Assembly: GCA_903844735.1 (NCBI GenBank)
Contig: CAIMUX010000027.1
Coordinates: forward strand, 1 to 61,463
Source of the DNA: Candidatus Eiseniibacteriota bacterium
GTDB lineage: Bacteria; Eisenbacteria; RBG-16-71-46; CAIMUX01
Length of the DNA stretch: 61,463 bases
Direction: 5' to 3'
The notes below the pieces were generated by a model that was given only the letters and a program-made list of their open reading frames with translations, searched no databases and was not told where the DNA came from. The stretch's first letter is position 1; every line of letters begins with the position of its first letter. The translations under genes were made by a program, and so were the position numbers. Positions 26,362-32,741 of the stretch are shown here, in pieces.

Positions 26362-26834
26362 GGCTGCTCTCCCTCGAAGTAGAGCGTGTCGATGCCGCCG
26401 GCCTCCGAGCGCTGGCGCTCCACGCCTTCTACGATGTATTCGGACAGCACCACCTCGCAGGTCGCGAAGACCTCAGCCTCGAAGAGGTGCCCACCCACCA
26501 CCTCACCGGACGACCGGGACCCGAAGATGTGCAGGTGCGGGTCGGGCCGGCCGCCGGGGCCGGGAACGAGGTTTCCTTCGATGCCGATCAGGTCGAGCGG
26601 CCCCTCGATGCTGTGCACCGGCATGCGGGGCTCGGTAATCGGCAGGTGGGCCCCCGCCTGGATGTCGCTGAAGGTGACATTGCGCACCGACCCGATGGCC
26701 GAGATCATGACGCCGTGCTTGAGCTCGACATGTTCCGCGAAGAGAACGATCTGCCGTACCAGCAAGCTCCCGGGCGGGATGCGGAGTATGAAGCGGCGGC
26801 CGTCGCGGCACTCGCGGTAGGAAAAGCTGTCCAT
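26358..26834 (-). CDS. PPC/DUF296-domain protein in the citD position
   Basis: The 158-residue protein is almost entirely one PPC (plant and prokaryote conserved, DUF296) domain: RIPPGSLLVRQIVLFAEHVELKHGVMISAIGSVRNVTFSD, GIEGNLVP, PDPHLHIFGS (conserved PHLH), and VVGGHLFEAEVFATCEVVLSE (GGHL...A-VF-T-E). Some PPC proteins carry AT-hooks and bind DNA; there is none here, so a metabolite-binding or enzymatic role is as likely. It is the first gene of the citrate lyase operon and overlaps citE by 4 nt, exactly where the 10-kDa carrier gene citD normally lies. It has no CitD-like features and no obvious prosthetic-group Ser. Confidence 0.88.
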   Translation of the reverse strand: MDSFSYRECRDGRRFILRIPPGSLLVRQIVLFAEHVELKHGVMISAIGSVRNVTFSDIQAGAHLPITEPRMPVHSIEGPLDLIGIEGNLVPGPGGRPDPHLHIFGSRSSGEVVGGHLFEAEVFATCEVVLSEYIVEGVERQRSEAGGIDTLYFEGEQP

Positions 26835-26843
26835 GATGCTCGG

Positions 26844-26912
26844 TTACTCCTCTTCGGCCCGACGCAGGGCCATCCGGAGGAACGATACCACGGTCGGATC
26901 GGCGGGCTCCAC
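26844..26912 (-). other. Possible 22-codon ORF or decayed gene end upstream of the PPC gene
   Basis: In the otherwise gene-free 26835-27123 interval a minus-strand GTG at 26912 opens VEPADPTVVSFLRMALRRAE and ends 9 nt before the PPC start, its last codons supplying GAGGAG. Just upstream a second frame reads ILLKVGLEIFLS. Joined by a frameshift they resemble the end of a helical protein, so this may be the tail of a broken gene, or a short leader that couples translation. Divergent promoters for the PPC and NifX-like genes must also lie here. Confidence 0.25.
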
Positions 26913-27123
26913 GAGAGAGGAAGATCTCCAGGCCCACCTTCAGCAGAATCGTCGACTCGGCCCGCCGAAAAGTAGCCGACGCGCTCGTTCACGGAAAGTC
27001 CCTCCGGATCGAGGGTGGTCCTATTCGTCAGGGAGCCCGCCGGTGCTGCCGGTTGCACGACCGACCGGCGAAGCGATCGACACCAGAATGCCGTGGCAGG
27101 ACTCTGCCAAAAGAGAGGTCCCG

Positions 27124-27498
27124 ATGAACATCCGCATCCCCGTCAACGAAGACCAAGGACTCAGGAGCCCGGTGTGCGGACACTTCGGTTCGGCGCCGTT
27201 TTTCATGATCGTCGACACCGACACCGGAACCTGCCGGGCCATTGCGAACACCAATCAGCACCACGGTCACGGAATGTGCACGCCCCTGGCGGCACTGAGT
27301 GGAGAGAGCATCGACGGCATGGTCGTCGGCGGGATCGGTGGGGGCGCGCTGAACAAGTTGGTCGCCGCGGGAATACGGGTGTTCCTTTCGGAGCAGTCGA
27401 CCGTGGAGGAGACGGTGACCGCGTACAAGGCGGGGACCCTGCGCCCGGTGACACCCGAGATCGCCTGCGGTCAGCATCACGGGCACGACGGCCACTAG
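27124..27498 (+). CDS. NifX/NifB-C-terminal-like (dinitrogenase iron-molybdenum cofactor) family protein
   Basis: The 124-residue single-domain protein starts MNIRIPVNEDQGLRSPVCGHFGSAPFF, typical of the NifX/NafY/NifB-C fold that binds iron-sulfur or metallocluster precursors. It continues with GGIGGGALNKLVAAGIRVF and a late TVEETVTAYKAGTL. The family's HFG core is present, and the C-terminus has a His-rich CGQHHGHDGH tail plus an internal HHGHGMC, suggesting metal binding. ATG 27124 follows AGAGAGG. No nif genes are near. Stand-alone members are common in anaerobes, with unknown role. Confidence 0.9.
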   Translation: MNIRIPVNEDQGLRSPVCGHFGSAPFFMIVDTDTGTCRAIANTNQHHGHGMCTPLAALSGESIDGMVVGGIGGGALNKLVAAGIRVFLSEQSTVEETVTAYKAGTLRPVTPEIACGQHHGHDGH

Positions 27499-27511
27499 AT
27501 CCCACGATGTC

Positions 27512-27527
27512 GGGGGCAGTAGCCCCC
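27512..27527 (+). terminator. GC-rich hairpin after the NifX-like gene
   Basis: GGGGGC-AGTA-GCCCCC forms a 6-bp stem with a 4-nt loop, 14 nt past the stop. The following sequence (CGCTCTATC) lacks a T-run, so it is only terminator-like. Confidence 0.4.
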
Positions 27528-27679
27528 CGCTCTATCGATCCACCTCTCTCGGACCTTGCGCGGCGTTCCGACGCGAGATCCGGCACTTTCTCCCGGCGGG
27601 AGAGTCGTCGCAAGCATTAGCAGATCAGGAACACAATTCGCGATAACATCCGTATCGCTTCTCTCGCTTCCTCCCTTAT

Positions 27680-27695
27680 ATTCGTTTACGCGAAT
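27680..27695. promoter_or_regulatory. Inverted repeat at the arsR promoter
   Basis: ATTCG-TTTACG-CGAAT is a clean inverted repeat directly after a TATATT -10-like hexamer (27677-27682) and 23 nt before the arsR start. Its location over the likely transcription start and its symmetry suit an autoregulatory operator for the ArsR-family dimer encoded next. No good -35 is visible. Confidence 0.5.
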
Positions 27696-27717
27696 GGATG
27701 GACAGGCGGGAGGAAGC

Positions 27718-28122
27718 ATGAAACGGCCCAGTCCCGAGGAGATCGAGCTGCTGCACGGAAGGCTCTGCCAGGCTCTGGCGGATACGACCCGCATTGCGGT
27801 GCTCTACGAACTGGCCGCCGGGCCTCGCCATGTCACGGCACTGGTGGAAGCACTCGGGCTGCCCCAGGGTACCGTCTCCCGCCATCTGCGTGTCCTCCAT
27901 CAACGGGGTCTGGTGGTCACTCACCGGATCGGAACGAAGATCGAGTACCGGCTCAAGGACGAGCGGGTCGTCCAGGCCCTGGATCTTCTGCGCGCTCTGC
28001 TCGCCGATCAGTTGGAGCACGAGACGGCCCAAGCCGCCCGGATCCGGGCGGCAAAGAAGTTCACGCGCGGGCAGGGCAGCCAGGCTCGACCGCGCAAGAC
28101 GCGAACCACGGAGGTCCCATGA
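27718..28122 (+). CDS. ArsR/SmtB-family winged-helix regulator
   Basis: The 134-residue DNA-binding repressor-type protein has an HTH core from about 10 to 90: LCQALADTTRIAVLYELAAGPRHVTALVEAL, GLPQGTVSRHLRVLHQRGLVVTHRIGTKIEYRL. Only one Cys is present (in GRLCQAL), so it lacks both the metal-binding CXC and the two-Cys persulfide switch of BigR/SqrR-type ArsR proteins; its signal is unknown. ATG 27718 with GGGAGGAAGC upstream is preferred over ATG 27694, which lies in the operator. It is first in the sulfur/cytochrome cluster and overlaps the FadL-like gene by 4 nt. Confidence 0.9.
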   Translation: MKRPSPEEIELLHGRLCQALADTTRIAVLYELAAGPRHVTALVEALGLPQGTVSRHLRVLHQRGLVVTHRIGTKIEYRLKDERVVQALDLLRALLADQLEHETAQAARIRAAKKFTRGQGSQARPRKTRTTEVP

Positions 28123-29444
28123 GATCCCTACGATCCCTGTTCCTGGCCGGCTTGGCCGCATCTGTCCTCTGTCCCGCCGCCCACGCCACCAACGGCATGA
28201 ACATGATCGCCTATGACGCCGTTTCCGCCGGCATGGGGGGCGCCGATGCTGCCGTGGAGACAGGATGCACAGCGGTCGCGGCCAATCCCGCCAACCTCTC
28301 GACTCTCTGCAAGAGCTCGCTGGTGGTGAACCTTTCGCTCCTCGCGCCCAAGATCGGTTTCGCCAACACCTCGATGTCCGGTGCCAACGACCTGGACGGC
28401 AAGAGCCAGATCTTTCCACTGCCCTTCCTCGGGTACGCCAATCGAGTGGGGGAAAGCGGACTGGCCTGGGGCTTGGGCCTCTTCGCCCAGGGCGGGATGG
28501 GCGTCGACCTGCGCGATGTTCACACCAATTTCGGCACGAGCGATCGGATCTATTCGAACGTCCGCTACATGCGCCTCGCGCCGACGCTCTCCTATGCCGT
28601 AACCGAGAAGCTCGCCCTCGGCGCTACGGTGCACGCCGGGTATTCGGACATCGCTTACAAGTTCTTCCCGAAGACGAGCTACTACAGTCCCGGACAAGAT
28701 GACACGCCGGGCACCGCCGACGACATGGCCTTCCCCGGGCAAGCGCTGAAAGGGGCCAGGAGCCTGGGTGTCGCCTTCCGCGCCGGCGCCCGCTATGAAG
28801 TCACGCCCAAGCTCTCCTTCGGCGGGACCTACACTTCCAAGTCGACGCTCGACTACAAAAACGGCGATCTCGACATGAACTTCACGGCGATGGGGCTGGG
28901 CCCGGTGCGATACGACGCTTCCGTAGACGGGTTCGATTGGCCCGCGGCCGTCGAGGGTGGAGTGGCGGTAAAGCTGCTCGAGAACACGTTGACCATCGCG
29001 GGAGACGCACAGTGGATCAACTGGTCCGACGCCCTCAAGACCGTCACCGTCAAGGGCGACAGCCCCGACAACCCGAATGCCGCGCCGTCGGTGCAGATCC
29101 CCTTCATCTTCAACTGGGACGACCAGATGGTCTACGCCGCGGGCGCCGCCTGGGCATTTTCCGAACGCGACATCGTTCGTGCGGGGTACAACTTCGCCTC
29201 GAACCCGATCCCTGATGACTGTGTCTATCCGCTCTTCCCAGCGACGACGGAGAGCCACGCGACGGTCGGTTATGGCCGGTCCTTCAATCGCGTGCTCGTT
29301 GACCTCGCCTACGAGCACGCGTTCGAGAGCAAGGCAACAAACTCGAACACCAACCAGATGGAGAACCCGTTCGGTCCGGGGGACCGGATCACCCACGCAC
29401 AGAACACCCTCCACGTGGCCGTCACCTACAAACTGCAGGACTGA
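28119..29444 (+). CDS. FadL/OmpP1-family outer-membrane transporter
   Basis: The 441-residue beta-barrel has a signal peptide (SLFLAGLAASVLCPAAHA) and a mature N-terminus TNGMNMIAYDAVSAGMGGADAA, the N-terminal hatch motif of FadL (TNG...G-G-A). AVAANPANLS follows, then alternating strands to a terminal aromatic-poor VAVTYKLQD. FadL-type channels bring hydrophobic compounds across the outer membrane. Coupled by overlap to the ArsR gene and followed immediately by the cytochrome lipoprotein, it may admit a hydrophobic or aromatic/sulfur substrate for this system. Substrate unknown. Confidence 0.9.
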   Translation: MRSLRSLFLAGLAASVLCPAAHATNGMNMIAYDAVSAGMGGADAAVETGCTAVAANPANLSTLCKSSLVVNLSLLAPKIGFANTSMSGANDLDGKSQIFPLPFLGYANRVGESGLAWGLGLFAQGGMGVDLRDVHTNFGTSDRIYSNVRYMRLAPTLSYAVTEKLALGATVHAGYSDIAYKFFPKTSYYSPGQDDTPGTADDMAFPGQALKGARSLGVAFRAGARYEVTPKLSFGGTYTSKSTLDYKNGDLDMNFTAMGLGPVRYDASVDGFDWPAAVEGGVAVKLLENTLTIAGDAQWINWSDALKTVTVKGDSPDNPNAAPSVQIPFIFNWDDQMVYAAGAAWAFSERDIVRAGYNFASNPIPDDCVYPLFPATTESHATVGYGRSFNRVLVDLAYEHAFESKATNSNTNQMENPFGPGDRITHAQNTLHVAVTYKLQD

Positions 29445-29449
29445 CGAGC

Positions 29450-30724
29450 TTGCCACGAATCCGAGTTCTGGCTCGACGCGCACTGCCGGTCGTGCTTCTG
29501 ATTCTGCTGGCGTGCGCGTCGTCCCAAACCGCCCTCCTGCTACCCGGCGGCAACCGCACCGCGGTGACCCGGCCGATCGAGATCCTGTTCACGGGAGACG
29601 TGGGAGGGAAGCTCGAGCCCTGCGGGTGATCCCGCCACCCCAAGGGGGGTCTCGCCCGGCGGGCGGGAAGGATCGGACAGCTACGGGGCGATTCGAGCGC
29701 GGTCCGCTTCCAGGTCGACGCCGGCAACCTGCTGCGCACTGACGGCCCGCCGCGGGAGCGACGGCGCATCAATGGACTGCTCATCGAGCTAGTCATGCAG
29801 AGCGGGCTCGATCTGCTCAACGTCACGCCGGGTGACCGTGCCGAACTCGACTCGCTGGACAGCCGACCCGCCTTCCTCGGCCCAGACGAAGATCCCACCT
29901 GGGCAATGCTCAAGCGCGCCGGAATCACGATTGCGGCCCTGCCGCTGGGCCGCGTCGATCGGACCCGGCTCGACATGTTTCGCTCCGATGCGGCGCTGCG
30001 GGTGGGGTCTCGCCCTCCGGACGCCGCCTTGAGCATTGCGCTCGCGACGGTGGAAGGGGTGGAGGACGAAGAGATTCTGGAGGCCCTGCCCAAGGTGGAC
30101 GTCCTTCTGCTCTCCCGCGGCGACACGAGCTACCGGGCAGCGCGGCGGATACATGAAACCATCGTCGCCTATGCCCCCGCGCAGGGTCAGTATCTCGGAC
30201 GCCTTCGGGTTCAGCCTGGAGGGCCGGTAAATGTTGAGTGGCTCTCGCTCTACGGCCCGGGACTAGCCGATCACGACGTGTCCGACCGGATCGCCTCGCT
30301 GAACCTGGAATTGCGCGACATCCGCAAGGCCGAGGCGCGGCGCCGCGAGCCCGCACCACAGAACCCCCGCTGGGCGGCTGCCCAGGCATGCGAATCGTGT
30401 CATCGCAGCGTGGTGGAGAGCTGGAAGCGCAGCGGCCACGCGCGCGCGATGGCAACCCTCGTGAAGGCGGGCCGGGATTTCGACCCGGATTGCCTTCGTT
30501 GTCACGTCACCGCCTGGGGCGACGGATACGTCGACCCATTGGCGACGCCGCAGCTGGCCGATGTGCAATGCGAAGCGTGCCATGGTTCGGGAGCCCTGCA
30601 CGTCCAAGATCCCTCCCACTCCCTCGGCGCGACGCCGCCCGGGCTCTGCCTTCGCTGCCACACAAAGGAGAACAGTCCCGAGTTCGATGACGGTAGGTAC
30701 CGCGATCGCATCCGTCACTGGTGA
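29450..30724 (+). CDS. Probable selenocysteine-containing tetrahaem cytochrome c lipoprotein (UshA-like N-terminal domain)
   Basis: Reading through an in-frame TGA at 29627-29629 gives one 424-residue protein. TTG 29450 starts a lipoprotein signal (VVLLILLAC lipobox). Residues 45-280 resemble the metallophosphatase/5'-nucleotidase-like domain found in some periplasmic cytochromes: ILFTGDVGGKLEPCG-U-SRHPKGGLARRA, then FQVDAGNLL. Homologues have EPCGC at this site as I recall the family, so TGA falls exactly on a Cys (residue 60), with Cys58 two before it. The C-terminus has four haem sites, CESCH, CLRCH, CEACH and CLRCH (about residues 314-404), cytochrome c554-like. A hairpin follows the TGA. 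If TGA is a true stop, only a 59-residue peptide is made and downstream ATG 29795 yields a protein with no export signal. Start codon choice is moderate; 5 nt after fadL. Confidence 0.75.
29627..29663 (+). promoter_or_regulatory. UGA codon and candidate bacterial SECIS hairpin
   Basis: TGA at 29627 is followed by CCCGCC (29631-29636) pairing with GGCGGG (29658-29663). An inner stem ACCCC (29637-29641) pairs with GGGGT (29646-29650), closing on an apical loop AAGG. A 3' bulge CTCGCCC separates the stems. A stem-loop just after the UGA with G in its loop about 15 nt downstream is the known layout of bacterial SECIS elements read by SelB. The pairing is seen by eye; it has not been folded or covariance-tested. 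Confidence 0.6.
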
Positions 30725-30785
30725 GGCGCCCTCCTTGGTCCGCCACGGAGATCTCGCCCGACATCATCAATAAGGAAATCTCCCG

Positions 30786-30838
30786 TTGACGCCGATACCT
30801 GTAAAGAGGTACTTATTTACCTGTATGGTGGGAAGGTA
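30786..30838 (+). promoter_or_regulatory. Promoter with TACCT/AGGTA operators upstream of the Rrf2 gene
   Basis: TTGACG (30786) is a good -35, with TACTTA about 18 nt later as a poor -10. Inverted repeat TACCT-N6-AGGTA at 30796-30811 lies between them, and a second pair TACCT (30818-30822)/AGGTA (30834-30838) lies downstream. ACCTGTA is also directly repeated. The layout suggests repression by the Rrf2 protein encoded next and shows that the octahaem part of the cluster can have its own control. Confidence 0.55.
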
Positions 30839-30879
30839 GTCCGCATGTCACCGGCCCCAATCAAGCAGGTGGAGGTCTC

Positions 30880-31317
30880 TTGCCCGGTCTACTCAGATTC
30901 TCGGAAGCGGCCGCCCTCGCCCTGCACGCCATGGCCCGCGTGGCGGTGGGACGCGGCGACGTCTTGAGCGCCAAAGCCCTGGCCCGTGACTGCCGGGCGT
31001 CCGAGGCGCACATGATCAAGGTCTGCCAGCGGCTGGCTCAGGGAGGCCTTCTGACGTCCCACCGCGGCGCCGCCGGCGGGTTCACGCTGGGAAAGAAGGC
31101 CGGGCAGATTCGTCTCCTCGAAATCTACACGCTGATCGAGGGTCCCGTCGTTCTCAGGCCGTGCCTGTTCCAGAATCACACGTGCATCGGAGACCACCAC
31201 AAGGAGTGCGCCTTCGGAACCATGATCATGGAATTGGAGAGAGACGTCCTCCGATACCTGAAGACCACAACCCTGGCCGCGGTGGCGGCCAGGTGCACCT
31301 CCAGGGAGGCACGATGA
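30880..31317 (+). CDS. Rrf2-family iron-sulfur-type regulator
   Basis: The 145-residue winged-helix regulator (IscR/NsrR family) has the HTH SAKALARDCRASEAHMIKVCQRLAQGGLLTSHRGAAGGFTLG and the wing Gly-Gly-Phe. The C-terminal sensor region holds three Cys: PCLFQNHTCIGDHHKEC (C-X6-C-X7-C), close to the cluster ligands of NsrR (C-X5-C-X7-C). It therefore probably senses NO, redox state or iron-sulfur status. TTG 30880 is preceded by GGTGGAGG. It overlaps the octahaem cytochrome gene by 4 nt, a position typical for Rrf2 genes that control multihaem reductases. Confidence 0.9.
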   Translation: MPGLLRFSEAAALALHAMARVAVGRGDVLSAKALARDCRASEAHMIKVCQRLAQGGLLTSHRGAAGGFTLGKKAGQIRLLEIYTLIEGPVVLRPCLFQNHTCIGDHHKECAFGTMIMELERDVLRYLKTTTLAAVAARCTSREAR

Positions 31318-32741
31318 AGCGCACGCGGTACGTCCAGGCCTGGATGATAGCGATCGTTCTCATCCTCGCCGCCCTCGGCGCGTTTCTCGCCAGGGGCCGC
31401 ACCGGTCCCGAACGCGGCCGGGCGGAAGCCGCAGGCCCAAGAACTCCGCACAGCCACCTCGATCACACGCCCTACTTCACCGCCCCGTTCGCATCGCCCC
31501 AGGCGGTTACGCGCGCCTGCCTGAAGTGCCACCCCGAGGAGGCGGTCGATTTCATGAAGACCGCGCACTGGCAGTGGCTCGGGGGCGAGATCACGGTGCC
31601 GGGCCACCCGCAGCCGATGCGGATCGGGAAGAAGAACCTCCTCAATAACTTCTGCATCTCCATCACCGGCAACTACGCCGCCTGCACGAAGTGTCACGCC
31701 GGCTACGGCTGGTCGGACGCCAGCTTCGACTTCACCCGGGCCGAGAACATCGACTGCCTCGTCTGCCACGAACGGACCGGTGCTTACGTCAAGGGCAATG
31801 CGGGAATGCCGGCGAAGGAGTCCGATCTGCTCGCGGCGGCCCGGTCGGTGGGGTTCCCCCGGCGGGAGAACTGCTCCGTCTGCCACAGCTACGGGGGCGG
31901 CGGCCAGGGGGTGAAGCACGGGGATCTCGACAGCAGCCTGGAGAATCCGTCCGGCGAGGACGACGTCCACATGGGGACGCACGCGTTCCTGTGCATCGAT
32001 TGCCACCGCACCACCAAGCACAACGTCTCGGGTCGCGCGTTCTCGGTGAGCGTGGAAGATTCAAACGGCATCGGCTGTACCGATTGCCACCAGAAGCCGC
32101 CCCACGCGGACCCGAGGATCAACGCCCACATCGCCTCCGTGGCTTGCCAGACCTGCCATATCCCGATGTACGCACGGAAGCTCCCCACAAAGACATTCTG
32201 GGATTGGAGCAAGGCGGGCGATCCGAGTCGTGAGGAGAATCCTCATCACTACCTGAAGATCAAGGGCGAGTTCGTCTACGACCAGAACGTCGTTCCGGAA
32301 TACCTCTGGTTCAACCGCAGCGTCGATCGCTACCTCCTCGGCGATGCGATCGACTCGACACGGGCCACGGACATCAACCGGCCGCGGGGCGACATCCACG
32401 ACCCCGCCGCGAAGATCTGGCCTTTCAAGGTGCACCGCGCGCTCCAGCCGTTCGACCGCAAGAACAACGTCCTCTTGCCCCCGGTCACGGGGGGCGAAGG
32501 CGGGTACTGGAAGACATTCAACTGGGACCAGGCGATGAGGCTCGGCGCTCAGGCCTCGGGCATCGGGTACAGCGGCTCCTACGGCTTCGCGAAGACGGTG
32601 ATGTACTGGCCCCTGTCTCACATGGTCTCTCCGAAGGAAGAGGCGCTCCCATGTAACGCCTGCCACGGGGAGCAGTCGCGGATGGACTGGGCAGCACTCG
32701 GGTACGAGGGCGATCCGATCCGCACGGGAGGCCGGCGATGA
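31314..32741 (+). CDS. Octahaem tetrathionate-reductase (OTR)-family cytochrome c
   Basis: The 475-residue periplasmic protein has an N-terminal anchor/signal (AWMIAIVLILAALGAFLA) and eight haem motifs: CLKCH, CTKCH, CLVCH, CSVCH, CIDCH, CTDCH, CQTCH and CNACH. Other OTR features are FMKTAHWQWLGGE near haem 1, the NNFCISI segment, GTHAFLC, and a long region YDQNVVPEYLWFNRSVDRYLLGD before the last haem. In vitro, OTR-type enzymes reduce tetrathionate, nitrite and hydroxylamine; the physiological substrate is not settled. Sulfur-transport neighbours favour a sulfur oxyanion here. ATG 31314 with AGGGAGG. Coupled to the next gene (4-nt overlap). Confidence 0.93.
   Translation: MKRTRYVQAWMIAIVLILAALGAFLARGRTGPERGRAEAAGPRTPHSHLDHTPYFTAPFASPQAVTRACLKCHPEEAVDFMKTAHWQWLGGEITVPGHPQPMRIGKKNLLNNFCISITGNYAACTKCHAGYGWSDASFDFTRAENIDCLVCHERTGAYVKGNAGMPAKESDLLAAARSVGFPRRENCSVCHSYGGGGQGVKHGDLDSSLENPSGEDDVHMGTHAFLCIDCHRTTKHNVSGRAFSVSVEDSNGIGCTDCHQKPPHADPRINAHIASVACQTCHIPMYARKLPTKTFWDWSKAGDPSREENPHHYLKIKGEFVYDQNVVPEYLWFNRSVDRYLLGDAIDSTRATDINRPRGDIHDPAAKIWPFKVHRALQPFDRKNNVLLPPVTGGEGGYWKTFNWDQAMRLGAQASGIGYSGSYGFAKTVMYWPLSHMVSPKEEALPCNACHGEQSRMDWAALGYEGDPIRTGGRR

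Noticed and set aside
26705-27058. A hidden citD gene upstream of citE
   Set aside because: None of the three minus frames shows the CitD pattern or prosthetic-group Ser; the longest one overlaps the PPC gene and lacks features.
27124-27498. Evidence for nitrogen fixation
   Set aside because: Single NifX-like proteins occur widely without nitrogenase; no nif genes are in the window.
28128-29483. 451-codon minus-strand frame
   Set aside because: Antisense to the FadL-like gene, which has signal peptide and family motifs.
29795-30724. A cytochrome gene starting at ATG 29795
   Set aside because: This start leaves a haem protein with no export signal, while the in-frame sequence upstream of it through the TGA has a lipoprotein signal and family motifs. 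I treat the TGA as recoded.
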